Shown here: positions 16,127 through 25,211 of the stretch, one piece after another
Position numbering within the stretch: the stretch's first letter is position 1
Layout: every line of letters begins with the position of its first letter
Assembly: GCA_002862785.1 (NCBI GenBank)
Contig: PKDZ01000029.1
Span: 1 to 51,866, forward strand
Direction: 5' to 3'
Length of the DNA stretch: 51,866 bases
Source of the DNA: Flavobacteriales bacterium
GTDB taxonomy: Bacteria; Bacteroidota; Bacteroidia; Flavobacteriales_D; Sanyastnellaceae
Position numbers and translations under genes: made by a program
The notes under the pieces: generated by a model
Told to the model about the DNA's origin: nothing
Databases searched by the model: none
What the model saw: the letters and a program-made list of their open reading frames with translations, nothing else

Positions 16127-18691
16127 TTACAAATCCCCAATGTTCATGCCCAAGGAGAAATGGAATTGGCCCCTCGCCATGGACGGGGCGGAGGGCACGT
16201 CGTCGAAGCGCCATCCGTAATCCAAGCCGAGCAGGCCGAACATGGGCAGGAAGATGCGCATGCCCACACCACCCGAGCGGTATACATCGAACGGATTGAA
16301 GCCGTCCCCGGTCTCCCACGTGTTGCCCGCCTCGAGGAACGCCATCGTATAGATGGTGGCACTCGGGTTGGTGCTCAGCGGGTACCGCAGCTCGGCGCCA
16401 TACTTGGCGATGGCGCCCGCGCCGGTGTTCTGGTCCGGGGCGGTGAGAGAGAGGTTGTCATACCCCCGCAGGGAAATGATCTCCCGGCCATCCAACACGA
16501 AGCCGCTCAGGAACACTCCACCGAGGTAGAACCGCTCAAAGGGCGAAAGGCCGATCTGCCGGTTGTATTGGCCGATGATGCCCCCGCCGAAATACGTGCG
16601 CAAGACGAGGGATTTCGGGTTCTCCCCGCCTCCGGTGGTGAGCGGCGTGTACCAGTTGGCCACAAACTTCCATTTGTGGTACTCCACGAACCGGAAGCGC
16701 TCCTGGTCGTCGAGGGCGGCCCAGTTCCGGTCGGGCTGGAACAAGCTGTAGGGCGGGGTCGCCTTCACGTTGAGTCGGACTTCGGAGCCCCACACCGGGA
16801 AGATGGGGTCACTGACAGAGTTCCGGCTCACCACGAGGTTGAGCGCAATGTTGTTGGACTTGCCGTCCGTGAAGCTGAAGAGGCCGCTGTTGTATTGGTC
16901 GAAGTCGAAGTGTTGATAGCTCAGGCCCGCGTTGACCACGAACCAGTCGTCCGGCTTGTTCCAACGCTGGCCGATGGAAGCCGAAACCCCCGTGATCATG
17001 AGCGTCTGACGCAATGGATTGTCCTCACCTTCCACGCGCTTCGGCTGACCGTTGGACTGGATGGAGCGCCAAGCCGCCACCGTCAGGGCATTGGGCTTCT
17101 TGCCGCCGAGCCACGGCTCAGTGAAGCTGACGTTGTAGCTCTGGAAAAACAGGCCGTTGGATTGGGCCCGGATGCTCACGCGCTGGCCATCCCCCATCGG
17201 CACCGGCCGCCAGGCGCCCTTCTTGAAGGCCTTGCCCACAGCAAAGTTGTTGAAGGTCACACCGAGCGAGCCGACGATGCGGCCACCGCCCCAGCCGCCT
17301 TGGAGTTCGATCTGGTCGGTCGGCTTCTCCTCGACGACATACTCGATGTCGACGGTCCCGTCCTGGGGATTCTGGACCGGGTTGATGCCGAAGGCCTCCG
17401 GGTTGAAGTAGTTCAGCTGGTTGAGTTCCCGCTGGGTCCGGATGACGTCGGTCCGGCTGAAGAGGTCGCCCGGCATCGTCCGGATTTCCCGGCGAATCAC
17501 GTGATCACTGGTCTTCGTGTTGCCCCGGACGTCGACCCGTCCGATGCGGAACTGCTTGCCCTCCACCAGGCGGATCTCCAGGTCGATGCTGTCGTTTTCG
17601 GCGCGCACCTCCACCGGGATGGCCTGGAAGGTCAGGTAACCATCATCGCTGTACAGGGTGCTCAGGTCGATGCCCTTCGGGTTCATGAAGAGGCGCTTCT
17701 CGAGTTCGGCCACATCATAGAGGTCGCCCCGCTTCAGGCCGAGCAGGCTGTCCAGCTGGCCGGTCGTGTACTTGGTGTTGCCGGTGAACGTGATCTCGCG
17801 GAGATGGAACTTGCCGCCCTCCTCCACGGACATGGCGATGCCCAAGTCCCCTTCGGACGTTCGGAAAAGGCTGTCCTGCACCACGCGGGCGTTGCGGTAC
17901 CCCTTTTCCCGGTAGTGGGCGACAATGGCCTCGAGGTCAGCATTGAATTCCTCCTCGAGGTATTTGGATGCTTTGAAGATCCGCCACCAAGCACGCTCCT
18001 TGACGTTGCGCATCTTCCGCTTAAGCGACTTCTCGGGAACGGCTTGGGCACCCGCAATCCGGATGGCGCCCACCTTGACCTTTTCCCCTTTGTCGATGAC
18101 GATGTCCACTCGGGACGCATTCTCGAGCAGGGTGTCACGCGTGTCGGTCACCGTCACTTTCGCATCGAAATGCCCCTTCTCGATGTAATGGTCCTCGAGG
18201 ATGCGGCGCGTCGTGACCTTGAGGTTCTCGTTGACAATCTGGCCCCGGACGAGGTCGAGCTTGCCGCGCAAGGTTTCCTGCTCTCCCCGCTTCACACCGG
18301 TGAATCCGTACTTGGTGAGGCGGGGCATCTCGACCACGCGGATGACGAGGTAGACGTCATCGCCCCGGCGCTCGGCGAGCTCCACGGAGACGTCGCTGAA
18401 GAGGCGCTGGTCCCAGAGGTTGCGGACGGCATCGCTGATCCGGTCGCCGGGAATCGTGACCTCGTCGCCGACCTGCAGGCCGCTGAACAATTTGACGGCC
18501 TGGACGTCGGTGAACTCCGCCCCGAGGACCGTCAGTCCGGCGATGCGGTAATCCGACGGAACGGCCAAGTCGAGGCTGGTCTCCGTGGGCTGGGCCCATG
18601 CGGGACCAGCCGCTCCCAGCAGCATCACGAGGGCCATCCACCCCGCCTTCCAAGGCCGATGTGCCCGTTCAGTTGCCCGCATTCTGCGCAT
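16127..18691 (-). CDS. bamA: Outer membrane protein assembly factor BamA
   Basis: Central Omp85 component that inserts beta-barrel proteins into the outer membrane. 854 residues with a signal peptide ending near AGPAWAQ, a series of POTRA domains (about 45-430, for example the ITFTGNTKYTTGQLDSLLGL block) and a C-terminal 16-strand barrel. The barrel has the typical FTEPWLGG motif and ends in a motif of the DYGWRFDD...FHFSLGMNIGDL kind. The 5' end overlaps the uppS stop by 23 nt, so translation is probably coupled. Confidence 0.95.
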   Translation of the reverse strand: MRRMRATERAHRPWKAGWMALVMLLGAAGPAWAQPTETSLDLAVPSDYRIAGLTVLGAEFTDVQAVKLFSGLQVGDEVTIPGDRISDAVRNLWDQRLFSDVSVELAERRGDDVYLVIRVVEMPRLTKYGFTGVKRGEQETLRGKLDLVRGQIVNENLKVTTRRILEDHYIEKGHFDAKVTVTDTRDTLLENASRVDIVIDKGEKVKVGAIRIAGAQAVPEKSLKRKMRNVKERAWWRIFKASKYLEEEFNADLEAIVAHYREKGYRNARVVQDSLFRTSEGDLGIAMSVEEGGKFHLREITFTGNTKYTTGQLDSLLGLKRGDLYDVAELEKRLFMNPKGIDLSTLYSDDGYLTFQAIPVEVRAENDSIDLEIRLVEGKQFRIGRVDVRGNTKTSDHVIRREIRTMPGDLFSRTDVIRTQRELNQLNYFNPEAFGINPVQNPQDGTVDIEYVVEEKPTDQIELQGGWGGGRIVGSLGVTFNNFAVGKAFKKGAWRPVPMGDGQRVSIRAQSNGLFFQSYNVSFTEPWLGGKKPNALTVAAWRSIQSNGQPKRVEGEDNPLRQTLMITGVSASIGQRWNKPDDWFVVNAGLSYQHFDFDQYNSGLFSFTDGKSNNIALNLVVSRNSVSDPIFPVWGSEVRLNVKATPPYSLFQPDRNWAALDDQERFRFVEYHKWKFVANWYTPLTTGGGENPKSLVLRTYFGGGIIGQYNRQIGLSPFERFYLGGVFLSGFVLDGREIISLRGYDNLSLTAPDQNTGAGAIAKYGAELRYPLSTNPSATIYTMAFLEAGNTWETGDGFNPFDVYRSGGVGMRIFLPMFGLLGLDYGWRFDDVPSAPSMARGQFHFSLGMNIGDL

Positions 18692-19433
18692 GTCTCAGTT
18701 GTTCTCCGGTCCGTCCGAAGCGCCGCTCCCGACCACGGAACTCGTGGACCGCGGCCCGGAAATGGTCCTCTCTGAAATCCGGCCACATGACCGGGGTGAA
18801 ATGGAGTTCAGAATAGGCCAGCTGCCAGAGCAGGAAATTGCTCAGCCGTTGCTCTCCGCTCGTGCGGATGAGCAGCTCCGGGTCCGGCACATCCGGCAGG
18901 CCCATGCAATTCCGAAGGGTGTGCTCGTCGATGTCGTCTGCGGCCAAGCCCGAACGGACGATGTCCCGAACGGCTTCCGTGATTTCCCAACGGCCACTGT
19001 AGCTGAGCGCCAAAATCAGGGTGAGCCCTGTGCACCCCGCGGTCTGCGCCTCGACGTCCTGAAGGGCCGCACAACACGCCTCGGGCAGGCTGTCCAGCGC
19101 CCCGACGGAGCGCAGCCGGACGCCCTGGGCGATGAGCTCGTCCACCTCTCCAGCGAGGCTGCTCACCAACAGTTCCATCAGGGCATTGATTTCCTCCTTG
19201 GGCCGAGACCAGTTCTCCGTGCTGAACGCATACAGCGTGAGATACTCTACACCCAGTTCACCGGCCGCCCGGACCACGGCGCGGACACTGTCCACCCCAT
19301 TGGCGTGGCCGAAAACCCGATCTTCTCCACGCTCTCTCGCCCAACGCCCATTGCCGTCCATGATGACGGCCACATGGCGGGGCAGGGGGTTGTTGGATGT
19401 GGCGGAGTCGGCCATGGTGTCAAATCGCGCCAT
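18669..19433 (-). CDS. uppS: Isoprenyl transferase (undecaprenyl diphosphate synthase)
   Basis: Cis-prenyltransferase that makes the C55 carrier for peptidoglycan and O-antigen. Signatures are HVAVIMDGNGRWA (catalytic Asp26), YAFSTENWSRP, and RTSGEQRLSNFLLWQLAYSE. 254 residues from ATG 19433; an in-frame ATG at 19415 is possible. A CACCTTCG element lies 10 nt upstream of the start. It lies between porG and bamA, as in other Flavobacteriales. Confidence 0.95.
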   Translation of the reverse strand: MARFDTMADSATSNNPLPRHVAVIMDGNGRWARERGEDRVFGHANGVDSVRAVVRAAGELGVEYLTLYAFSTENWSRPKEEINALMELLVSSLAGEVDELIAQGVRLRSVGALDSLPEACCAALQDVEAQTAGCTGLTLILALSYSGRWEITEAVRDIVRSGLAADDIDEHTLRNCMGLPDVPDPELLIRTSGEQRLSNFLLWQLAYSELHFTPVMWPDFREDHFRAAVHEFRGRERRFGRTGEQLRHAQNAGN

Positions 19434-19532
19434 TCGGGCCCGGCGAAGGTGGCCCGGAGGAACGCGCCCCGCAAGGTAATTCCCGGGTGGACGCCGGTCT
19501 TAGGGAGTTTTTCACCTAACCACCCCGGACGG

Positions 19533-20417
19533 TCAACGTTCCCAGCAGGTGGTCGGTGACTTGTCGATGCGGAAGGTGAACGACACGCTCATCACGGCAA
19601 ACCGATCGTCCAGACCGCCGTAGCCGCGCATCTGGCCGATTGGATCTTCCAGATTGCCCTCCCGTTCGATTCTGGCTTCACTGAGCAGTTCGGACAAGGG
19701 CCCGGCCTCTTCCTCCAACACAGCGAGGCTGGCGTAGTAGCCCGCGACGTCGTCAAGGTGGTCCGTCCAGGTCCTCCGCATGCCCCACTCGAGGTTGAGG
19801 GCGGAAAACCGGCCGAGGTTCCATTTGAAACCGAATCCGAACGGAATGGCAAAGCCGGTCGTGGCATATCGACTGCCCCCGCTGGCGGATGTGGTCCCCT
19901 GGCCTTCTGTCCCCAGTGGCTGGAGTTCGTACCAAATGCCGTCGATCTCCGCCTCCGGCATGTGACTGTACAGAGAGAGCCCCGCGAAGAGATAGCCTGT
20001 GAAGCGGTCCTTCGTGTTGCCAATCTGGTATCGGGAGTAATTGAACTCGGCCACGACCGAGCCCTCCGTGATGGCATTTCGGAAGTGCAGATTGCGGTTG
20101 GCAATCCACGGGTCATTCGAATCGGCGTCGTAGTAGAGCAAATTGGTCCTGTGCACGGCGGCCCGCACGCCGAATCTGCGGGTCATGTTGAACCGCATGA
20201 AGCCCCCGAATCCCGGTTGGAATCGCCCCTTGAAGTGGCCGTAGGGGTTCATCTCCCCGAGGTAATAGCCCGTGCCAAGGGTGAAGCCCAACGTCTTGCT
20301 CCGCTCGAATTTGGTCTGGGCGTGCGCATTGAAACCCACATGGACCATGCCCAAGGCGAGGACGAGCGGGAACAGGGAGCGCAGTGGGGCAGACATGGTC
20401 GTCGGATGGGACATCAA
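19533..20417 (-). CDS. porG: PorG-like outer-membrane beta-barrel protein (DUF6089 family)
   Basis: A 294-residue signal-peptide protein with a predicted small outer-membrane barrel. Features are an early LGFTLGTGYYLGEMNPYG block, alternating hydrophobic strands with aromatic girdles, and WNLGRFSALNLEWGMRRTW near the C-terminus. DUF6089 proteins between nadK and uppS are annotated as T9SS component PorG in Flavobacteriia, and that gene order is kept here. The start may be 20417 or ATG 20396 (MSAPLRSLFPLVLALG); the first overlaps nadK by 4 nt. The T9SS role rests on family and context. Confidence 0.8.
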   Translation of the reverse strand: MMSHPTTMSAPLRSLFPLVLALGMVHVGFNAHAQTKFERSKTLGFTLGTGYYLGEMNPYGHFKGRFQPGFGGFMRFNMTRRFGVRAAVHRTNLLYYDADSNDPWIANRNLHFRNAITEGSVVAEFNYSRYQIGNTKDRFTGYLFAGLSLYSHMPEAEIDGIWYELQPLGTEGQGTTSASGGSRYATTGFAIPFGFGFKWNLGRFSALNLEWGMRRTWTDHLDDVAGYYASLAVLEEEAGPLSELLSEARIEREGNLEDPIGQMRGYGGLDDRFAVMSVSFTFRIDKSPTTCWER

Positions 20418-21358
20418 CGCGATCCGGGTCCGATTTCGTGCCCGCCAGCCCGGGAGGGCCCTTCCCGGCCATCGAGTCCAAGGTGGAGCTTGCGCCGGAC
20501 GGTCTCGATGAAATCCACGTCAGGGAGCTGCACGAGCTTGAACGGCCGGTCCGCCGGACGGACGAGAAAACGCACCGGCGCCGCCACCTTGTGGGACCGG
20601 GTGTCGAGCGTCACCATCAGATGGTCATCCCGGCCCTCGGCCTGGATTTCGAGCGTTCCCTCTGCCGGAATGACCAGAGGGCGGTCGTTGAGGTTGTGCG
20701 GCGCGATGGGGTTGAGCACCAGCGCGTTGCTTGCCGGGTGGACAATGGGGCCGCCGCAGCTCAAGGAATACGCGGTCGAACCGGTCGCCGTGGACACGAT
20801 GAGACCATCCGCCCAGTATCGGTTGATGAAGGTGCCGTCGCGGTGGACGGAAATCCGAATCATGCTCGCCACATCCCGGCGGTGCACCGTGACCTCGTTG
20901 AGGGCCAGTCCGCCGGGCTCGAAGTCCAGCCCGGGGAATTCCACCTCGAGCATGTTGCGGTCCTCCACGGCGTAGTTCCCATCGAGGATGCCCCCGAGGA
21001 GGGATTCGGCGTCCTCCAGCGGCACATGGGCCAGGAAACCGAGCCGCCCCGTGTTGATTCCAAGGACCGGCACGTTGGCGGCTCCCGGCATGGAGGCCGT
21101 CTCGAGCACCGTGCCATCGCCACCAAAGGAGAGCACCATGTCCGGATTGGGAGTCGTGCCCGGTTCGTGGATGCGCAGGCCGAAAGCGGAGCGGTCGAAG
21201 CCGTTGGCGTCCAACAGATCGGCGTAGGCCGGGCTCAACCACATGGTGGTCCCTCGCTCCCAGATTGCGGAAAAGATGCGCTCAATCCGCTCCAGCAGAG
21301 AGGCATCGAGGGCCTTGCCGTGGATGAGGACCGAATGAACTGCGGGTCGGATGGACAT
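20414..21358 (-). CDS. nadK: NAD kinase
   Basis: Phosphorylates NAD+ to NADP+ in the cytoplasm. The diagnostic GGDGT is at 79-83, followed by GINTGRLGFLA, LNEVTVHR and the TGSTAYSLSCGGP nucleotide-binding block. 314 residues, slightly longer than many because of a polar C-terminal tail. Start ATG 21358, 5 nt after the CBS gene ends; its 3' end touches porG by 4 nt, consistent with one operon. Confidence 0.95.
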   Translation of the reverse strand: MSIRPAVHSVLIHGKALDASLLERIERIFSAIWERGTTMWLSPAYADLLDANGFDRSAFGLRIHEPGTTPNPDMVLSFGGDGTVLETASMPGAANVPVLGINTGRLGFLAHVPLEDAESLLGGILDGNYAVEDRNMLEVEFPGLDFEPGGLALNEVTVHRRDVASMIRISVHRDGTFINRYWADGLIVSTATGSTAYSLSCGGPIVHPASNALVLNPIAPHNLNDRPLVIPAEGTLEIQAEGRDDHLMVTLDTRSHKVAAPVRFLVRPADRPFKLVQLPDVDFIETVRRKLHLGLDGREGPSRAGGHEIGPGSR

Positions 21359-21363
21359 GGGAA

Positions 21364-22017
21364 TCAGGTGTTCATGTACCGGATGAAGGCGGCCATCCGC
21401 TTTTTCATGTCCTCGGCGTACTCTTCGGCCCGGTAGAAGGCGCTCACGGCGTAGCCATGGCGGCGAAGCGAGTCAATCAGTGGCTCGATGTCGCGGGTGG
21501 ACAGGCGCAGGGCCACTTCCGCATGGTCCGGTTGGGCACCGTCGCTGACGAGGACTTGCAAAATCTTGACTCCTTCGGACTCCACTCGATGCGAGACCTG
21601 GGCCAAGCTGTAATCGTTCCACGGGACCTCAAGGGTGAGAATGCTCCCCTCGCTGTACGGCGTGAGGCTGTGGTGGAACGCCCTCCACAGGTGGGCGCGG
21701 TCGATGCTGCCGATGAAACGACCTTCCTCCACCACGGGCACCACGCTCACATCGGCTTCGCAGAGGACATCGACGACTTCCAGAAAATGCTGGCCCGGGG
21801 CCACCATCACGGGCATGAGTTGCACATTGGTCAGGAAGGGCACCTCGCCCTCTTGATCGAGCAGGTGTTGCTCGGCGACGAGGCCCAGATAGCGGCCTTC
21901 GGCGCACACCGGCAGATGCTCAACCTTCAACTCGTCCATGGCGCGCAGCGCCTTGTCCAAGGTGTCTCCTGGGTCGAGCGAGATAAGCTCGGGGTTGGTG
22001 ATGCTTCCTGCGTGCAT
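21364..22017 (-). CDS. CBS-domain pair protein
   Basis: A 217-residue cytoplasmic protein. Two CBS domains occupy about 1-120 ([22 protein letters not shown] and the matching second repeat ending [14 protein letters not shown]). The C-terminal part (about 135-217) looks like an ACT-like regulatory fold. CBS pairs bind adenine nucleotides; the ligand and output are unknown. It is the first gene of the nadK-porG-uppS-bamA operon in many flavobacteria. ATG 22017 is chosen because the CBS fold starts directly after it. Confidence 0.85.
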   Translation of the reverse strand: MHAGSITNPELISLDPGDTLDKALRAMDELKVEHLPVCAEGRYLGLVAEQHLLDQEGEVPFLTNVQLMPVMVAPGQHFLEVVDVLCEADVSVVPVVEEGRFIGSIDRAHLWRAFHHSLTPYSEGSILTLEVPWNDYSLAQVSHRVESEGVKILQVLVSDGAQPDHAEVALRLSTRDIEPLIDSLRRHGYAVSAFYRAEEYAEDMKKRMAAFIRYMNT

Positions 22018-22049
22018 GGACTTGGGTGCCCGGTGGGACGTGTCTTTTA

Positions 22050-22057
22050 CGAAATTA
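22050..22057 (-). promoter_or_regulatory. Putative -7 element (TAATTTCG) of the CBS-nadK-porG operon
   Basis: TAATTTCG on the minus strand ends 32 nt before the CBS gene ATG, in the 73-nt gap divergent from pdxJ. It fits TAnnTTYG. Confidence 0.45.
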
Positions 22058-22090
22058 GCGGCCCGGTGGACGTTCCGCCGCCCCCCGTCC

Positions 22091-22825
22091 ATGGAAACTT
22101 TCCCAACGCGACTGAGTGTCAACGTCAACAAGGTGGCCACCCTCCGAAATGCCCGGGGTGGAACCGAGCCTTGCCCGGTCCGGGCAGCCGAACGCCTCCA
22201 GGAATGGGGCGCGGACGGCATCACGGTCCACCCCCGTCCGGATGCCCGCCACATCACGTATGACGACGTTCGGGCCCTGCGCCCGGTGGTCCACACCGAG
22301 TTCAACATCGAAGGCTACCCCTCGGAGGACTTTGTGGCCCTGGTGCTGTCGGTCCGTCCCGAGCAGGTGACGCTCGTCCCCGACCCGCCCGATGTCCTGA
22401 CGTCCAATGCCGGCTGGGATACGCTCTCCGAAGCCGACCAGCTGCGCCCGATCCTGAATCGCTTCCGGCAAGCCGGCATCCGGACCAGCCTGTTCATCGA
22501 AACGGACGATGACCGCATCCAGGCCGCCGCCGACCTGGGAGCCGACCGCATCGAGCTGTACACCGAAGCGTATGCGGTCGCCCATGCGGCCGATCCCGAG
22601 GCCGCCGTGGCCCCCTTCGCCCGGGCGGCCGCCGCGGCCCATGCCGCCGGCCTCGGCGTGAACGCGGGACACGACCTCAACCTCGACAACCTGGCGCATT
22701 TCGCCGCTTCGGTTCCCCATCTGGAAGAGGTCTCCATCGGCCACGCCCTGATCTCCGACGCCCTGTATCTCGGGCTCCAGAATGCGGTCGGCCAATACAA
22801 GGAGGCCCTGCGGCCGCGCTCCTGA
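22091..22825 (+). CDS. pdxJ: Pyridoxine 5'-phosphate synthase
   Basis: Condenses 1-deoxyxylulose 5-phosphate with 3-amino-2-oxopropyl phosphate to give pyridoxine 5'-phosphate. A TIM barrel of 244 residues starting [20 protein letters not shown]. Conserved blocks are [48 protein letters not shown] and [11 protein letters not shown]. Dxs at 28.7-30.6 kb makes one of its substrates. An upstream extension overlapping the CBS gene is rejected; ATG 22091 fits the family start. Confidence 0.96.
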   Translation: METFPTRLSVNVNKVATLRNARGGTEPCPVRAAERLQEWGADGITVHPRPDARHITYDDVRALRPVVHTEFNIEGYPSEDFVALVLSVRPEQVTLVPDPPDVLTSNAGWDTLSEADQLRPILNRFRQAGIRTSLFIETDDDRIQAAADLGADRIELYTEAYAVAHAADPEAAVAPFARAAAAAHAAGLGVNAGHDLNLDNLAHFAASVPHLEEVSIGHALISDALYLGLQNAVGQYKEALRPRS

Positions 22826-22827
22826 CC

Positions 22828-23601
22828 ATGGTGCTGTTCAACCGCATCCTCGGCGAACAACCGACGCCGGATGGCCAGCCCCCCCTTGTCGTACTGCACG
22901 GCCTGCTCGGCTCCTCCGACAACTGGCAGACTTTGGGCAGCCAGTGGGCGGCGCACCGCCCCGTGGTCCTCATCGACCAACGAAACCACGGCCGCAGTCC
23001 CCACCACCCCAGCCATGTCTACCCCGACATGGTCATCGACCTGCTCGACACCCTGGACCACCTCGGTATCCAGAAGGCCGACCTGCTCGGCCACAGCATG
23101 GGCGGCAAGACCGTCATGCATTTCGCTGACCGGCACCCGGCCCGCTGCCGCCGGATCATCATCGCAGATATGGCCCCCATCGCCTATCCGCCGCACCACA
23201 CACCCCTGTTCGACGCGCTTGCCTCGTTGGACCTGACCCGATTTGACCGCAGGCAAGAGGTGGATGCTGCCCTGGCCCAGACCGTTCAGGAGCCCGGCAT
23301 ACGGCAATTCCTGCTCAAGGGGCTTCATCGGGCCGCACCAGACCGCTTCGCCTGGCGGTACAACCTGCCCGTCCTTCGACGCCACTTGGCCGACATGACC
23401 GCCTTCCTGCCCCTCGGCTCGGTGGACCTGCCGACCCTGGCCCTGTACGGCACCCGCTCGGACTATGTCGTGGGACGGGGCCTTGAGGCACTGCACGCCC
23501 ACTTCCCCCAGCTTGAAGCCACGGGACTTGAGGCAGGGCATTGGCTGCACGCGGAACAGCCTGACGCCTTCGCGGAATGCGTGGAGGCATTTGTTTCCTG
23601 A
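22828..23601 (+). CDS. ybfF: Alpha/beta hydrolase (YbfF-like esterase)
   Basis: A 257-residue alpha/beta hydrolase. The nucleophile elbow is GHSMGG (Ser90), the oxyanion-side motif is LHGLLGSSDNW, and RNHGRSPHH and a late catalytic His in GHWLHAE (His238) complete the pattern of YbfF and related esterases. The physiological substrate is unknown. It begins 2 nt after pdxJ, a pairing common in Flavobacteriia, so the two are co-transcribed. Confidence 0.88.
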   Translation: MVLFNRILGEQPTPDGQPPLVVLHGLLGSSDNWQTLGSQWAAHRPVVLIDQRNHGRSPHHPSHVYPDMVIDLLDTLDHLGIQKADLLGHSMGGKTVMHFADRHPARCRRIIIADMAPIAYPPHHTPLFDALASLDLTRFDRRQEVDAALAQTVQEPGIRQFLLKGLHRAAPDRFAWRYNLPVLRRHLADMTAFLPLGSVDLPTLALYGTRSDYVVGRGLEALHAHFPQLEATGLEAGHWLHAEQPDAFAECVEAFVS

Positions 23602-23620
23602 GCCGCCAGGTAATCAGCCC

Positions 23621-23656
23621 AAAAAAGAACGCCCGACCGGCAGAACCGATCGGGCG
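23621..23656 (-). terminator. Intrinsic terminator for the minus-strand secreted-protein operon
   Basis: An 11-bp stem, arms 23630-23640 and 23646-23656, with a 5-nt loop. On the minus strand it reads CGCCCGATCGG, loop, CCGGTCGGGCG (one G-U pair), followed at once by TTCTTTTTT. The plus-strand side lacks a T-run, so it favours the minus-strand genes. It sits in the 78-nt gap between convergent genes. Confidence 0.85.
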
Positions 23657-23679
23657 CTCATGGCAATTGGAGGTGGAGG

Positions 23680-24138
23680 TCAGCCCTTGGAGCCGACCAT
23701 GATGCTCACGCAGCCTTCATGCTCAATGACGGCATCCGAGCTGGGAACTTGGACGCGCACCGTCATCTGTTGCGTGTTGGCGACGCGGAAATCGAAGTGG
23801 TTGCTCTCCTTGTCCGTGCTGTCGTAGATCCCATTGCCGCGGCTGTCGAGGACCTGGAAGGTCAAATCGCCGAGGACGGGGTGTCCACACACGAGCAACC
23901 GGTATGCCCGGTCACCGAAGAAGGTGAGTTCCAATTCGGCCTCGTCCCCGGGGATGAGGACGGCCGTGTTGTAGTTGTCGTTCTGCACGTAGTCCTCCAG
24001 CTGGGGAAGGCAGCGCTTTTTCGTGAAGGTCCGGCATTGTGCATCCGCATCCGAGGCGCTGAAAAGCACCATCAGGAGGGAGAAAGCCGCGAGGGAGAAT
24101 TTCTTGATCGCAGTCATGGCGTTGGACGATACGTTCAT
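23680..24138 (-). CDS. Conserved secreted protein of unknown function
   Basis: A 152-residue exported protein with signal peptide (cut probably after SASDADA) and a beta-rich mature part. It has Cys residues near the start of the mature protein (QCRTFTKKRCLP) and at CGHPV and GCVSI, suggesting disulfides. I recognise no enzymatic motif. Similar short secreted proteins with a KKxCLPxLE start and a late CVS motif occur in other Bacteroidota, from memory and not checked. Its ATG overlaps the stop of the upstream lipoprotein gene (ATGA), so the two are translationally coupled. A strong terminator follows. Confidence 0.75.
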   Translation of the reverse strand: MNVSSNAMTAIKKFSLAAFSLLMVLFSASDADAQCRTFTKKRCLPQLEDYVQNDNYNTAVLIPGDEAELELTFFGDRAYRLLVCGHPVLGDLTFQVLDSRGNGIYDSTDKESNHFDFRVANTQQMTVRVQVPSSDAVIEHEGCVSIMVGSKG

Positions 24139-25061
24139 TGGGCGTAGAGGTTACGAATCTTGGCGACGGAAGCGGCAATTTCCTCCAGAGCGGCATCTTC
24201 GTACTGGACGCTCGGGCCTCCGCTGATGACCACTGTGCCGTCTTCGGCTGCCGTGGCCGCCGCCTCGTTTTCGGTCACGGTGACGTTGGCGTACGCCGCC
24301 TCGACGGAGGTCAAGACCTGCTTCATCTTGGTCAGGGCCTCGGTTGGCGGGTAGCTGTCGACCAGACCGAGGAGGTTGTCCAAGGTCATCTTCTGCTCAG
24401 CAATGCGCAGCTTGAGGTCCTCGGTCGAGGAGGACAGGTTTCGGGTGCCGAGGTACAAGCCCTCGATCCAGCCTCCTGCCGCCATCAGGCCGCTGACTTC
24501 CTCCATGCCATTCTCCCGGAAGCGGGCGTTGAGCTCGTAGAATGTCTCGGTGACGATGTGGACCAGAGAATCCCGGACATCGCGGTTGTTGTCCGCCCGG
24601 GCAATGAGGTCGGCGTCGATGATGTCGCCCACGCCGAGTCCGTCGCAGAGACGGCGGCAGGTGTTCAGATAGTCGACCGACTGCTGGTTCTGGTTGAAGA
24701 TGACGCTGTAGCTGAGGTCACCGGCGTAGATGCCGAGGTTGACCGCCTGCGCTTCCGTGGTGGTGTAGCCCATCGCCTTGTCAATCGGATTCAGGGCCTC
24801 GGCGTCAAAGCGGATGCCACTGCGCTCGAGGAGCAGGGCCGTCTCAATCGGGGACGGAACGGCGTGGAAAATTTGCTTGAAGGCCTTTTGACGGCGGGCG
24901 GGCATCATGCCCTCGGCGTCCATTTCCACCTGAGGGGCCTCGTCGGCGCCTCCACTGGAGGATGTCGGAGCCTCTCCGCAACTGAACAGGAACAACAGGG
25001 GCAAGGCCAACAGGACGGAAGCATTCCGTCCGGGCAAGATTCGGTCATACACGCGTCTCAT
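24135..25061 (-). CDS. Conserved lipoprotein of unknown function
   Basis: A 308-residue lipoprotein. The signal peptide ends in a lipobox LFLFSC with Cys about 28, followed by a Ser/Gly/Ala-rich linker. The body is helical, with a conserved-looking block VPSPIETALLLERSGI and LGIYAGDLSYSVIFNQNQQS, and no catalytic motif. The pattern recalls a Bacteroidota-wide hypothetical lipoprotein family. ATG 25061 is preferred over an upstream ATG at 25088, giving a compact signal peptide. It forms a two-gene unit with the secreted protein downstream, suggesting a joint envelope role. Confidence 0.75.
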   Translation of the reverse strand: MRRVYDRILPGRNASVLLALPLLFLFSCGEAPTSSSGGADEAPQVEMDAEGMMPARRQKAFKQIFHAVPSPIETALLLERSGIRFDAEALNPIDKAMGYTTTEAQAVNLGIYAGDLSYSVIFNQNQQSVDYLNTCRRLCDGLGVGDIIDADLIARADNNRDVRDSLVHIVTETFYELNARFRENGMEEVSGLMAAGGWIEGLYLGTRNLSSSTEDLKLRIAEQKMTLDNLLGLVDSYPPTEALTKMKQVLTSVEAAYANVTVTENEAAATAAEDGTVVISGGPSVQYEDAALEEIAASVAKIRNLYAQ

Positions 25062-25085
25062 GGAGTATCGGATTCGTTGTAAAGA

Positions 25086-25093
25086 CAAATAGA
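25086..25093 (-). promoter_or_regulatory. Possible -7 element (TCTATTTG) of the lipoprotein operon
   Basis: Seven of eight positions match TAnnTTTG; it ends 24 nt before the lipoprotein ATG in the 150-nt gap after polA (25062-25211). The same gap holds a small hairpin CGCGA/TCGCG without a T-run. Nothing else is seen there. Confidence 0.3.
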
Positions 25094-25211
25094 CTCTGCA
25101 CCGCGACGTTCGCGGGCGAGAGTCGGGAAAGTTATCCTCCCAGAGGGGTGGATGTTGTCGGCCCCCATCCGAACCATCGTGGGAATCGGCCGATTGACCG
25201 GGGCGAATCCG

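Noticed and set aside
16121-18775. Plus-strand open frame of about 880 codons opposite bamA
   Set aside because: Antisense shadow of bamA, which has unmistakable POTRA and barrel features.
25111-25140. CGCGA/TCGCG hairpin in the polA-lipoprotein gap as a terminator
   Set aside because: Short stem and no following T-run; more likely chance in GC-rich sequence.
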